Shown here one piece after another: positions 1 through 9,725 of a DNA stretch of 64,000 bases (within the stretch, counting starts at the first letter, position 1; every line of letters starts with the position of its first letter). The position numbers and the translations under genes were made by a program. This DNA comes from Desulfofarcimen acetoxidans DSM 771 (lineage in GTDB: Bacteria; Bacillota; Desulfotomaculia; Desulfotomaculales; Desulfofarciminaceae): contig NC_013216.1 of the NCBI RefSeq assembly GCF_000024205.1, positions 1,364,001-1,428,000 on the forward strand, in the 5' to 3' direction. Below the pieces are notes generated by a model. That model searched no databases, was not told where the DNA came from, and saw only the letters and a list, made by a program, of their open reading frames with translations.

Positions 1-188
1 CAAACGCCGGGAGAGTATTTTCCATAGATGAGATCTATGAGAAGGTTTGGAATGAAACAGCCTTTAGTCCGGAAAATACAGTAGCAGTACATATAAGAAA
101 AATCAGAGAAAAAATTGAGATAAATCCCAAAGAGCCAAAATATCTGAAGGTGGTGTGGGGAATTGGATACAAAGTTGAAAAATTATAG
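1..188 (+). CDS. Response regulator, OmpR/VanR-like, C-terminal end only
   Basis: This is the 3' end of a gene that starts before the window, read in frame 3 to a TAG at 186-188. The visible residues form the last part of an OmpR-type winged helix: a recognition-helix segment (ENTVAVHIRKIREKIE) followed by the C-terminal hairpin (VVWGIGYKVE). The receiver domain lies outside the window. It overlaps the start of the next gene, a sensor kinase, so the two form a two-component pair. The ending is typical of VanR-like regulators, but the signal and target genes cannot be read from here. Confidence 0.85.
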   Translation, partial: NAGRVFSIDEIYEKVWNETAFSPENTVAVHIRKIREKIEINPKEPKYLKVVWGIGYKVEKL

Positions 189-2247
189 CCATTTGATAAC
201 AACGAAAACTATTGTTTTTATCCTGGTAATCCTATGTTTTACCGGATTTATTACAGCATTTGTGAATATAGCAGTACTAAATGATGGTGACTTTGGTATC
301 GTTTATGAAGATAACTACTATCTTAGCAGGTCATATATGCGGGAAAGTGAGAATATCTTGAATGATCTAACAAGACTAATAGGCGAGTATAAGAATGAAG
401 AACAGATATTAAATGGCGGGACTGTTACTGAAGATGAAATGAGAAGAGAAGAAGAAAAACTATTTTCAGAATTTCAATATAATTTCAGAAGTTATAATCC
501 AAACTTAAATGAGGAGGAAAACTATAAAAAATTTAAAGAAGTATATGCAGATAAACTCACTCAAGCAAGGGATAGGGTGATCAAGAATGATTTAAGGGAA
601 TATAATTTACTGCTGCAAAGATTAAAAGAGCACAAGGGTGTTTTATATTATGCCAGTAATGGTGTAAATGTATATACCAATAGTACTGAGCTAAAAAAAG
701 AGCATTTTAAAAGCTATCCTTCTTTTATTATATTTGATAAGTATGAAAAAGAGTTTTATCCAACGGAATTAAAAGATAATCAGTATTTATATCAATTCAC
801 AAATATTGTTAATGATTTTGACCCGGCAAGCAATGTTATTTACATTGCTTATACGAAAGAGTTTTTAGATCCGAGTATAAAGGAATGGAAGGAAGACAAG
901 GTAACAGCTACTAATAGTTTATATAGATTAGCGGGATTTTTACTGGGATTAGCACTGTCATTTGTATATCTGATTCTCGTTGTAGGGAGAAAATCATTTA
1001 AGGATCAAGAGGTACAATTAAACGTAGCAGATAGATTATATAATGACATTAATTTATTGTTGTGTATAGGACTTATAATACTGTGGGTTGGATTGTTGAG
1101 TGCGGTAAATTCTCAAAACATCCATAGAATGATAATTCCAGTAACTATCCCTGTTGCTGCAGTAGGATTAGTGCTTGTTCTTTCACTGGTAAGGCATTTT
1201 AAAAATAAAACGATTATAAAGCATACCTTGGTCTATAGCATTCTATATAAGGTGTTCAAATTTGCAAGAGATGTATATGACAGCGGAAGCGTTGGCGTAA
1301 AGATAGTATTAATTGTAGTCGCATATCCGGCATTGGTTGCTATGACGTTTTTTATGTTCCCGGTAACCCTGGGCATTGCTGCTTGGTTTGCCTTTAAGCA
1401 GATCAAGTCATTTAATGCAATCAAAGAAGGAGTGGAGAGAATAAAAGGTGGAGATATTCATCATACCATAGATGTAGATGGCAGTGGAGAGTTTAGAAGA
1501 CTTGCTGCTAATATAAACAGTATCACACAAGGTTTAAAAAGCGCAGTCCATAACGAACTCAAAAGTGAGCGGTTAAAAACGGAGCTGATCACAAATGTGT
1601 CTCATGATATAAGAACACCATTGACCTCCATTATTACCTATGTAGATTTATTGAAAAAGGAAAAGAACCCATCAAAGGTGGAGAAATATATAGAAGTACT
1701 TGATCAAAAATCACAAAGGTTAAAAATACTTACAGATGATTTATTTGAAGCGGCAAAGGCCTCCAGTGGGAATATTCCGGTAAATCTTGAGCGAATAGAT
1801 ATTGTATCTCTACTAAACCAGGGTTTAGGTGAACTTAATGATAAAATTGAAGTCTTAGATTTAGAATTTAAGATAAACTATCCTCAAAAAAATATATATA
1901 TTTCAGCCGATGGAAAGTTATTATGGAGATCTATAGAGAACTTAATATCCAATATATTTAAATATGCCCTTAAAGGGTCGAGAGTATATATAGATATCGA
2001 AGATTTAGGCAACGAAATACTGCTCACCATTAAAAACATATCAGCTTATGAGTTAAATATCTCGGCAGATGAATTAATGGAGCGTTTCAAAAGAGGTGAT
2101 GAATCCAGAAGCAGTCAAGGCAGTGGACTGGGACTATCGATTGCGAAAAGCTTGATTGATATTCAGGGTGGAAAATTTGATGTACAAGTAGACGGAGATT
2201 TATTTAAGGCTATGATCTATATGCCTATACGAAAAAGTAATGAGTGA
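163..2247 (+). CDS. Membrane sensor histidine kinase, VanS-like
   Basis: The protein is 694 residues. It has an N-terminal membrane helix, an extracytoplasmic domain of about 220 residues, then several hydrophobic segments between about residues 250 and 420. A HAMP-like linker follows, then the phosphoacceptor helix (NVSHDIRTPLTSI, His near residue 485) and a HATPase domain with an N box (ENLISNIFKYA) and G box (GSGLGLSIAKSL). The start is TTG at 163, inside the upstream regulator; TTG at 175 is an alternative. The overlap implies translational coupling. Multiple mid-protein membrane helices plus an N-terminal sensor domain are unlike a minimal VanS. The signal is unknown. Confidence 0.9.
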   Translation: MDTKLKNYSHLITTKTIVFILVILCFTGFITAFVNIAVLNDGDFGIVYEDNYYLSRSYMRESENILNDLTRLIGEYKNEEQILNGGTVTEDEMRREEEKLFSEFQYNFRSYNPNLNEEENYKKFKEVYADKLTQARDRVIKNDLREYNLLLQRLKEHKGVLYYASNGVNVYTNSTELKKEHFKSYPSFIIFDKYEKEFYPTELKDNQYLYQFTNIVNDFDPASNVIYIAYTKEFLDPSIKEWKEDKVTATNSLYRLAGFLLGLALSFVYLILVVGRKSFKDQEVQLNVADRLYNDINLLLCIGLIILWVGLLSAVNSQNIHRMIIPVTIPVAAVGLVLVLSLVRHFKNKTIIKHTLVYSILYKVFKFARDVYDSGSVGVKIVLIVVAYPALVAMTFFMFPVTLGIAAWFAFKQIKSFNAIKEGVERIKGGDIHHTIDVDGSGEFRRLAANINSITQGLKSAVHNELKSERLKTELITNVSHDIRTPLTSIITYVDLLKKEKNPSKVEKYIEVLDQKSQRLKILTDDLFEAAKASSGNIPVNLERIDIVSLLNQGLGELNDKIEVLDLEFKINYPQKNIYISADGKLLWRSIENLISNIFKYALKGSRVYIDIEDLGNEILLTIKNISAYELNISADELMERFKRGDESRSSQGSGLGLSIAKSLIDIQGGKFDVQVDGDLFKAMIYMPIRKSNE

Positions 2248-2405
2248 ATGAAATTGATTGATTATGTAATCCGGATATGATCTTCTTAGTGCTTTAAAAT
2301 TTAGCATGTCTATCATTTCTGCTTCCTCTGGCAGATAATATATGTTATAATAAAATTTAATGGGAGTATTGCCTTATTATATAAAGACAAGTGCAGGAGG
2401 GATAG

Positions 2406-3050
<645 letters not shown>

Positions 3051-3057
3051 ATCTATA

Positions 3058-3090
3058 ACAAAAAGCCTCCCGGTTAACGGGGGGCTTTTT
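3058..3090 (+). terminator. Rho-independent terminator after adk
   Basis: A GC-rich stem (AAAAAGCCTCCCG with CGGGGGGCTTTTT, loop GTTAA) ends in a T-run eight bases after the adk stop codon. It isolates adk as a single-gene unit from the methyltransferase downstream. Confidence 0.9.
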
Positions 3091-3118
3091 CAAATCGGCT
3101 TAGGGGAGGTGATCGATT

Positions 3119-3862
3119 TTGACACAATATCATGAATTAGCCGGAATATATGACTATCTGGTACAGGGAGTTGATTTTGAAGGTTGGATTGATTACATAG
3201 AAGAATTATTGGTAAAGTTTGAATATAGCCCAAAAACAATTATTGACCTGGCATGTGGTACCGGAAATACGGCTTTTCCTTTTGCCCGTAGGGGATATCG
3301 TGTTGCCGGAGTTGATTTATCTGCCAGAATGATAGATATTGCCAGAAAAAAAGCTGAAAAAGAGAATTTAAACATAAATTTCTTTGTTCAAGATATATGC
3401 TGTTTGAAATTGCCTGAACCGGTGGAACTGATAACCTGTTTTCATGACGGCTTGAATTATCTGCTTAATTATGAAGATATCAAATTAACCTTCAAAAAAG
3501 TGTTTGATAATTTGCTTTCTGGCGGGCTGTTTATTTTTGATTTGAATGCTGTTCGGTGGCTAGCTGACAGCAGTCAGGAAACCACTGTAGTTCAGGAAGA
3601 CGACCTGACGTTGATTTGGCAGACTTCCTATGAGCCTGAAAAGGATATATGGACAATAGATTTAACAGGTTTCTTTCGAGAAGGGGACTTGTATCGTAAG
3701 TTTCAGGAGCGACATAGTGAAAAGGCTTATACGCCACAAGAGATAGAAACAGCTTTGAGAGAAGCCGGGCTGGAACTGTTGGCTGCCTATCACGCTTTTA
3801 GTATTGAGACTATCAAGTATGATAGCAGAAGACATTTTTATGTAGCAAAAAAGATGGCATAG
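3119..3862 (+). CDS. Class I SAM-dependent methyltransferase
   Basis: The 247-residue protein has a Rossmann methyltransferase core. The SAM-binding loop reads IDLACGTGNTAFPFA (about residues 40-54), followed by the acidic VAGVDLSARMI strand and an FDLNAV-type strand later. It resembles the small-molecule methyltransferase 11/25 group, often annotated YqeM-like; the substrate cannot be inferred. The start is TTG at 3119 with a clear GGGGAGGTGAT ribosome binding site. It lies alone between the adk terminator and trxB. Confidence 0.85.
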   Translation: MTQYHELAGIYDYLVQGVDFEGWIDYIEELLVKFEYSPKTIIDLACGTGNTAFPFARRGYRVAGVDLSARMIDIARKKAEKENLNINFFVQDICCLKLPEPVELITCFHDGLNYLLNYEDIKLTFKKVFDNLLSGGLFIFDLNAVRWLADSSQETTVVQEDDLTLIWQTSYEPEKDIWTIDLTGFFREGDLYRKFQERHSEKAYTPQEIETALREAGLELLAAYHAFSIETIKYDSRRHFYVAKKMA

Positions 3863-3975
3863 AGATTGCAACATTTATAGTATAATAATTTACGCTTTAA
3901 ATGTTTGATTTATAAACATTTGCTTGACTAAATATCAATAACTTAAGATAATTAGGGCAGTGAGGTGTATAATAT

Positions 3976-4896
3976 ATGGACAATTTAAAAGATTTAATTA
4001 TTATCGGTGGAGGACCCGGCGGTTTGGCTGCCGGTATTTATGCAGCCAGGGCTGATTTGAAAACTGTTTTAATCGAGAAAGGTGTACCGGGCGGATTGGC
4101 TGCCACTACAGAGTTTATTGAGAATTACCCTGGTTTTTCAGAGGGTATCAGTGGTCCGGAATTGGCTATGAATATGGAAAGCCAGGCTAAAAGATTTGGC
4201 CTGGAAGTAATTTATGACTATGTAGAAGAGTTAAAACCCTTGAACAATAATTTTGCAGTAAAAACAGGCAGCGGTGAATTATATGCCAGAGCTGTAATTT
4301 TAGCTACCGGTGCCAGCCCGCAACTGCTCGGTGTCAGGGGTGAGAGCACATTGCACGGCAGGGGTGTATCTTATTGCGCTACTTGTGACGGTGCTTTTTT
4401 CAGAGGTAAAAAAGTAGCCGTTGTAGGGGGGGGTGACGCTGCGGTCGAAGAGGCGCTCTTCTTAACTAAGTTTGCTGAGGAAGTATTTATCATCCACAGG
4501 CGCGGTGAACTGCGTGCTGCTAAAATAATTCAGCAGAGAGCTAAAGATAATCCCAAAATAAAGTTTATCTGGCACTCAGTGGTTGAAGAAATTAGCGGTT
4601 CATCTGCGGTTGATGCTGTAAAATTAAAGGATGTTCGTACCGGAGAGTTTTCTGATTTGGAGGTCGGAGGGGTTTTCGTTTATGTGGGAACCAGGCCCAG
4701 TTCCGAACTGGTTAAAGATTTGATTGAATTGGACAGCCGGGGGTATATTATGACAGATGAGGATATGAAAACCTCCCACGCGGGAATATTTGCAGTCGGT
4801 GATGTGCGGCAAAAAACCTTAAGACAAGTGGTTACAGCAGTGGCTGACGGTGCTATTGCCGCGGTAGCTGCGGAAAAGTACTTGGAAGAACTGTGA
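3976..4896 (+). CDS. trxB: Thioredoxin reductase
   Basis: This flavoenzyme reduces thioredoxin with NAD(P)H. The 306-residue length is typical of the low-molecular-weight class. Visible parts are an N-terminal FAD site (IIIGGGPGGLAAG), the redox-active CATC (Cys134 and Cys137), a nucleotide-binding GGGDAAVEEAL, and the C-terminal FAD motif FAVGDVR. The motif around the second Rossmann fold (HRRGELRA) contains basic residues that often favour NADPH, but the donor could also be a reduced flavodoxin or ferredoxin in anaerobes. It may be co-transcribed with the methylmalonyl-CoA genes, since the next frame opens at its stop codon. Confidence 0.95.
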   Translation: MDNLKDLIIIGGGPGGLAAGIYAARADLKTVLIEKGVPGGLAATTEFIENYPGFSEGISGPELAMNMESQAKRFGLEVIYDYVEELKPLNNNFAVKTGSGELYARAVILATGASPQLLGVRGESTLHGRGVSYCATCDGAFFRGKKVAVVGGGDAAVEEALFLTKFAEEVFIIHRRGELRAAKIIQQRAKDNPKIKFIWHSVVEEISGSSAVDAVKLKDVRTGEFSDLEVGGVFVYVGTRPSSELVKDLIELDSRGYIMTDEDMKTSHAGIFAVGDVRQKTLRQVVTAVADGAIAAVAAEKYLEEL

Positions 4897-4931
4897 TTCA
4901 TTGGGTAATAAGTGAACGGGGGTTTCTTTCT

Positions 4932-5342
4932 TTGCCTGATGTGCCAAAAATAAATCATGTTGGGATTGCAGTAAAAAATTTAGAAAAAGCTTTAGTTGTC
5001 TACCGGGATATGGGTTTTGATATTCTTCCCGCGGAATTATTGGAAAATCACGGTTTAAAAGTTGCTAATATCTCTACCGGTGGTGTAACGCTGGAATTAA
5101 TGGAGTCGCTTGATTCCAGCGGGCCGGTAGCTAAATTTATAGCCAATAACGGGGAGGGAGTTCATCACCTGGCTTTTTCTGTTAAGAATCTGGATAAAAC
5201 AGTGAAAAAATTGCAGCAGCAAGGATATAGTATAATTGATTATCCTCATTACGGCTTAAATGGCAGCAAAATTGCTTTTATGCACCCCAAAAGCGCGGGC
5301 GGTGTGCTTATCGAACTCATTGACATACAGGAGAATGTTTAG
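4932..5342 (+). CDS. mce: Methylmalonyl-CoA epimerase
   Basis: This enzyme interconverts (S)- and (R)-methylmalonyl-CoA. The protein is a two-repeat VOC/glyoxalase fold with the family opening KINHVGIAVKNLEKAL and the metal-ligand region GVHHLAFSVKNLD. The frame is open from GTG 4893, which overlaps the trxB stop. The family begins just before INHVGIAV, so TTG 4932, preceded by a GGGGG stretch, is preferred here. GTG 4893 would add 13 residues. It overlaps the carboxyltransferase gene by one base, a tight operon for propionate formation or oxidation. Confidence 0.92.
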   Translation: MPDVPKINHVGIAVKNLEKALVVYRDMGFDILPAELLENHGLKVANISTGGVTLELMESLDSSGPVAKFIANNGEGVHHLAFSVKNLDKTVKKLQQQGYSIIDYPHYGLNGSKIAFMHPKSAGGVLIELIDIQENV

Positions 5343-6877
5343 TGGATATGCAAAAATATTTAGATGAACTAGAATTCTATAGAAAACAATTTAAGCCAGA
5401 GAATCAGGAATTCAAAGATAAAAACGGTTCTCTTTCTGCCAGACAGCGCATTGAATATCTACTGGATCAGGGAAGTTTTATGGAAATTGGAACCTTTGTT
5501 AGCTCCGACTGGGAAAACTGTCGGTCAGAAGCCCAAAAAGTAGGCAGAGAAGGTGTAATCACCGGAACAGGCAAATTAGGAGGCCGGTCGGTATATATTT
5601 TTTCTCAGGATTTTTCCGTGCGCGGTGGTTCTCTGGGAGAACTGCAGGCCTTAAAAATATGTAATATAATGGATTTGGCTTTAAAAACTGGCGCGCCAAT
5701 TATAGGCTTAAACGAATCAGGTGGTGCCAGGATACAGGAAGGCATCTATGGGTTAGTTGGTTACGGCAATATATTAAACAAAAATACCCTGGCCTCGGGT
5801 GTTGTGCCTCAAATATCGGTAGTTATGGGTGCCTGTGCCGGGGGGGCTGTCTATTCGCCTGCCCTGACTGATTTTGTTTTTATGGTTGCCGAAAAAAGCC
5901 GCATGTTTATTACCGGTCCGCAGGTAGTAAAATGTGTTACCGGTGAAGAAGTAAGTCACCAGGAATTGGGTGGGGCTATGACTCATAACCAGTCAAGTGG
6001 AGTGGCTCATTTTCTTGCGCCGGATGAAAAGGCTTGTTTAGATATGGTTAGAGCGCTATACAGTTATTTACCTCTTAATAACAGAGAAAAACCACCTCTC
6101 ATCGCGCCGGAAACACCGCAAGGAAATCCGGAGGAAATCTTAAAAATAATTCCCATACAATCCCAGAAACAGTACGATGTTCGCAGACTGTTAAAACTCA
6201 TTGCCGACAACAGTGAGTTAATGGAAATACACCGCTACTTTGCTCCCAATGTCATTACTTGTTTTACCCGTTTAAGCGGCGCAACGGTTGGCATCGTAGC
6301 AAGCCAGCCCTGCTATTTGGCCGGTTGTTTAGATATTCAGGCATCGGATAAGATTGCGCGTTTTGTAAGGTTTTGTGACTGCTTTAACATACCTTTGATT
6401 ACATTTGTAGATGTTCCTGGATTTCTACCGGGAACCGATCAGGAACATGGCGGTATTATTCGGCATGGTGCAAAAATCCTATATGCCTATGCGGAAGCTA
6501 CTGTACCCAAAATCACCGTTATACTGCGTAAAGCTTACGGTGGCGGTTATATGGCTATGTCCGGTCGCTCTCTTGGTGTGGATATGGTTTATGCCTGGCC
6601 TACTGCTGAGATAGCTGTAATGGGACCTGAAGCAGCCGCCAGTATTATCTATCGTGAGGAAATAAAAAACTCTGCCAGTCCTGATGCAATTTTGCTGGAT
6701 AAAACCAGAGAATACCGGGAAAGATTTGTTAATCCTTATATAGCCTGTGCCCGCGGTTTGGTTGATGAGGTAATTGACCCGCGTGAAACCAGGGCAAAGC
6801 TTACCAAGAGTTTGGAGGTATTATCGGATAAACGGGAGCTCAGATACTCCAAAAAACACGGCAATATTCCCCTTTAA
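5342..6877 (+). CDS. mmdA: Methylmalonyl-CoA/propionyl-CoA carboxyltransferase subunit
   Basis: The 511-residue protein is a complete acyl-CoA carboxyltransferase with two crotonase-like halves. An N-terminal glycine-rich CoA loop (GLNESGGARIQEG) and a second GAKILYAYAEAT/GGGYMAMSGR region are visible. The family covers propionyl-CoA carboxylase beta, methylmalonyl-CoA decarboxylase alpha and the transcarboxylase 12S subunit. With an epimerase upstream and a biotin carrier downstream, it acts on methylmalonyl-CoA. No biotin carboxylase or membrane decarboxylase subunit is visible here, so transcarboxylase or decarboxylase roles are both open. The start is GTG 5342; ATG 5348 is possible. Confidence 0.93.
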   Translation: MDMQKYLDELEFYRKQFKPENQEFKDKNGSLSARQRIEYLLDQGSFMEIGTFVSSDWENCRSEAQKVGREGVITGTGKLGGRSVYIFSQDFSVRGGSLGELQALKICNIMDLALKTGAPIIGLNESGGARIQEGIYGLVGYGNILNKNTLASGVVPQISVVMGACAGGAVYSPALTDFVFMVAEKSRMFITGPQVVKCVTGEEVSHQELGGAMTHNQSSGVAHFLAPDEKACLDMVRALYSYLPLNNREKPPLIAPETPQGNPEEILKIIPIQSQKQYDVRRLLKLIADNSELMEIHRYFAPNVITCFTRLSGATVGIVASQPCYLAGCLDIQASDKIARFVRFCDCFNIPLITFVDVPGFLPGTDQEHGGIIRHGAKILYAYAEATVPKITVILRKAYGGGYMAMSGRSLGVDMVYAWPTAEIAVMGPEAAASIIYREEIKNSASPDAILLDKTREYRERFVNPYIACARGLVDEVIDPRETRAKLTKSLEVLSDKRELRYSKKHGNIPL

Positions 6878-6891
6878 CGAGGTGATTAGTA

Positions 6892-7320
6892 ATGTTATTA
6901 GAAATATTGTTTAGCGATGATAAAACACTCACTGACGCACCGAAAACGAGAATATTTCAAGTCATCATTAACGGGAAAAATTACAGAGTGACTGTCGAAG
7001 AATTAGAAGACGAAACTTTAAATAAAGAAGCTGAAAGTTCTGTTAAAACAATTGATGAAAACAGTCAGAAAGTTTGTTCAGGGCAAGATAGCTGGGTAAT
7101 AGACAGCGGAAATAAGATTAAAGCACCCATGGCTGGAATAGTGGTTGATTTGTTTGTAGCTGTCGGGGTGGAAGTGGCAAAAGGGGAATTGGTTGCCGTA
7201 TTAGAAGCAATGAAAATGGAGAATGAATTGAGAGCTCATCGAAGCGGTAAAATCAATCATATAACTGTGAGCAAGGGGCAGTTTGTTAATCAAGGAGATA
7301 CAATAGTGGTTTTTGAGTGA
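6892..7320 (+). CDS. Biotin carboxyl carrier protein of the carboxyltransferase
   Basis: The 142-residue protein carries a C-terminal biotinyl domain with the biotinylation motif EAMKMENE (lysine around residue 108), preceded by KAPMAGIVVDL, the usual lipoyl/biotinyl opening. An N-terminal segment of about 60 residues (FQVIINGKNYRVTVEE) resembles that of decarboxylase gamma and oxaloacetate decarboxylase carriers. It starts 15 bases after the carboxyltransferase with a GAGGTGATTAGT spacer, so it is surely its partner. The start ATG 6892 is well placed. Confidence 0.93.
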   Translation: MLLEILFSDDKTLTDAPKTRIFQVIINGKNYRVTVEELEDETLNKEAESSVKTIDENSQKVCSGQDSWVIDSGNKIKAPMAGIVVDLFVAVGVEVAKGELVAVLEAMKMENELRAHRSGKINHITVSKGQFVNQGDTIVVFE

Positions 7321-7359
7321 ATTCAAAAGCATTAAAATTTTCTAAAAAAGGTGATAAGT

Positions 7360-8046
7360 ATGCATATTCATTTTATTGGCCACGCTTGCTTTTATTTGGA
7401 AGGTCAGGCTAAAATAATAATTGATCCTTTTATATCAGGTAATCCGGCAGCAGTACAGTCAGTAGAGGAATTTAACGTGGATTATATTTTGCTCAGCCAC
7501 GCTCACGGTGACCACCTGGGCGACGCCCTGCAAATAGCGAAAAGAACAGGAGCAGTTATTGTTTCGGTTTATGAAGTGGCCGCTTATTGTTCCGGACACG
7601 GTGCAAAAACCCATGCTATGCATATAGGAGGCAGTCACCGCTTCGGTGATATCAGAATTAAGTTAACTCCTGCCCTGCATGGGAGTTCGGTTGTAACTGA
7701 AGACGGAAGGGTTGAAACATTGGGCAATCCCTGTGGTTTTATCATTAACATGAACGGTAAGACCATTTATCATTCCGGTGACACAGGATTATTTTCCGAT
7801 ATGGGTTTGATAGGTAAATTTAATGATTTAGACTTGGCATTACTGCCTATTGGAGATAATTTTACCATGGGCCCGGAAGACGCTCTTGAGGCAGTGCGCT
7901 TTTTAAACCCTAAAACTGTTATACCTATGCATTATAATACCTGGCCTCTCATAGAACAGGATGCCGGTCTCTTCAAAAATAATGTAGAAAAAGAAACCAT
8001 GTCCCAGGTGGTAATTCTGAAGCCAGGTAAAAGTTGCCGGTTGTAA
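7360..8046 (+). CDS. Metal-dependent hydrolase, UPF0173 family (MBL fold)
   Basis: The protein is about 228 residues with a metallo-beta-lactamase fold. It starts with the family signature MHIHFIGHACFYLEG and contains the metal-binding HAHGDHLGD motif, a HSGDTG strand and a final IPMHYNTWP. The family (B. subtilis YtkL) has no firm function. GTG 7351 is in frame but the GGTGAT there is better read as the ribosome binding site for ATG 7360, which fits family starts. It follows the biotin carrier gene by 39 bases and ends five bases from a convergent gene. Confidence 0.9.
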   Translation: MHIHFIGHACFYLEGQAKIIIDPFISGNPAAVQSVEEFNVDYILLSHAHGDHLGDALQIAKRTGAVIVSVYEVAAYCSGHGAKTHAMHIGGSHRFGDIRIKLTPALHGSSVVTEDGRVETLGNPCGFIINMNGKTIYHSGDTGLFSDMGLIGKFNDLDLALLPIGDNFTMGPEDALEAVRFLNPKTVIPMHYNTWPLIEQDAGLFKNNVEKETMSQVVILKPGKSCRL

Positions 8047-8050
8047 TTTT

Positions 8051-8773
8051 TTATTTGATCAGCAGAGGTGTAAAGTTTAGATAGTCAGCGCTTACAAGTT
8101 GAAAATTTAAGCCCCATTTTTGCTCGGGTAATCTATATTTGCTGGCTTTAGCGTGCAAGTGGCCGTAAACTACCGTACTAACTCCATATTGCTGCAATAA
8201 TTCTATAAAAGCTGATTTATCATGCTTATCGTTGGTTGGCATGTAATGCATCATAACCATAATGTCTTTCACCGAGGATGTTATGCTTTTTAAGGAATTA
8301 TCCAGGCGCATTAGTTCTCTGCGAAAAATTTTCTCATCACTTTCTCCGAAAAATGAATCATTGGGACAGATCCATCCTCTTGTGCCGCATATGGCGATAT
8401 TATCAATAATTATATGGTCATTTTGCAGCAGCCGGGTGTTGACCGGCAGCCCGGCGCGAACTTTAGAGATACTCTGCCACCAGTAATCATGGTTTCCCTG
8501 TACACCTATAATATTACCGGGTAAAAAACCGAGAAACTCAAAGTCATGTACCGCCTCTGTAAGGCGCATAGCCCAGGAAATATCTCCGGGCACTAAAACA
8601 GTATCTTGGTCAGTTACAGTTTTATTCCAGTTCTCATATATTTTTCGGTAGTGTTCTGCCCAATCCTTGCCGAATATGTCCATTGGTTTATGCTGAGAAG
8701 CACTGTTCCAGTCCCTGGGGTTAACAGGCCGATCAAAGGAAAGGTGTAAATCACTGATTGCAAAAATAGCCAT
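8051..8773 (-). CDS. Metallophosphoesterase, calcineurin-like
   Basis: The 240-residue protein has the calcineurin-like metal motifs in order: ISDLHLSFD at the N-terminus, VPGDISWAM, GNHDYWW, then MMHYMPT and YGHLHAK near the end. The family includes phosphodiesterases and nucleases; the spacing here fits the YkuE/serine-threonine phosphatase-like hypothetical group common in Clostridia. The substrate is unknown. It lies 19 bases downstream of the unknown gene on the same strand, so the two probably form an operon. Confidence 0.88.
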   Translation of the reverse strand: MAIFAISDLHLSFDRPVNPRDWNSASQHKPMDIFGKDWAEHYRKIYENWNKTVTDQDTVLVPGDISWAMRLTEAVHDFEFLGFLPGNIIGVQGNHDYWWQSISKVRAGLPVNTRLLQNDHIIIDNIAICGTRGWICPNDSFFGESDEKIFRRELMRLDNSLKSITSSVKDIMVMMHYMPTNDKHDKSAFIELLQQYGVSTVVYGHLHAKASKYRLPEQKWGLNFQLVSADYLNFTPLLIK

Positions 8774-8792
8774 CTTTAGCCTCCCAAATCTA

Positions 8793-9572
8793 CTAACCGG
8801 GAAGGTAGAGTTTAAAACACTCCGGCAACTTTAAAGTAGAATTTATATTTTCTATGCTGATACTGTAATAAACCGGGTTGTTCTTGCCAGGCGTATCATA
8901 GCCGCTTGTCAATATGAATTGGCAAATATTTTTGTATTCCGCGGCCAGAGAGGCAATATGCTTTGTATAACATGTTAACAGGTCACCGGTTTCCCCTGCC
9001 TTCCGGGGAATATTAATATAGAGAATGGCAGGTTTATTGATAAGATTTATTTCTGAACATATGACGCTGAGATCGGTTTTTACCTGATCATTTGGATTGC
9101 TCTCAATAACCCGGCAGATAATATTTATCTGCGTGTCTTTCTCTTTTAAGGATAATTGGTCTGTCAGCAAAGGTTGGTAGCCCAATCTGGAATAACCTGC
9201 GGCTATTGCTTGTAAATACCGTCTTTGTAGAAATATACTCTGATTACGGCTTTTTAACATTTTTAAGTGCTCGGCAAATCCCTCCAGATGTGCACAGTCA
9301 TGCATATTAATGCCGATTTCGTAAGCGGCACTTAGTATGCCTGTCATTTTTACAAGCCCTGTTAAAGCAATCATTATTAGCTCATCGCTTGCCAAGCACC
9401 AAATTACGGCCAGCGGCGGAACTTTTTCCGCCAGTTCCCGGTAACTTTTAACAGGTGTAGAGGCAAATTCTAATTCCTTGATCTCATGTACCCATTTCTC
9501 CAGCCAGCCGGTTCCGACTGCAGCTTCTATTTTTGCTAAAACATCTTCCAGTTGTTCTTGTTTTACGGTCAA
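8793..9572 (-). CDS. Uncharacterised protein upstream of the metallophosphoesterase
   Basis: I do not recognise this 259-residue protein. The first 60 residues look helical and soluble, the middle has a hydrophobic stretch (AVIWCLASDELIMIALTGLV) that could be a buried helix or a weak membrane segment, and the C-terminal third looks like alternating beta/alpha (PAILYINIPRK). No catalytic motif is evident. The start ATG at 9572 is followed by a good reading frame and the promoter region is shared with the divergent dinG gene. Co-orientation with the phosphoesterase suggests a linked role. Confidence 0.75.
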   Translation of the reverse strand: MTVKQEQLEDVLAKIEAAVGTGWLEKWVHEIKELEFASTPVKSYRELAEKVPPLAVIWCLASDELIMIALTGLVKMTGILSAAYEIGINMHDCAHLEGFAEHLKMLKSRNQSIFLQRRYLQAIAAGYSRLGYQPLLTDQLSLKEKDTQINIICRVIESNPNDQVKTDLSVICSEINLINKPAILYINIPRKAGETGDLLTCYTKHIASLAAEYKNICQFILTSGYDTPGKNNPVYYSISIENINSTLKLPECFKLYLPG

Positions 9573-9725
9573 AATATAACCCCCGTTATGCTCTTATTGT
9601 TCTATATTATTAATTTTTCGCTGTTTACTATTATGTTCCTGCAACTAAAAAAAATATAAAGGAATTGTATTCTCCGACCAGAATAATTATATTGATAGAA
9701 AGTAATATTTATGGAGTGAAATTAG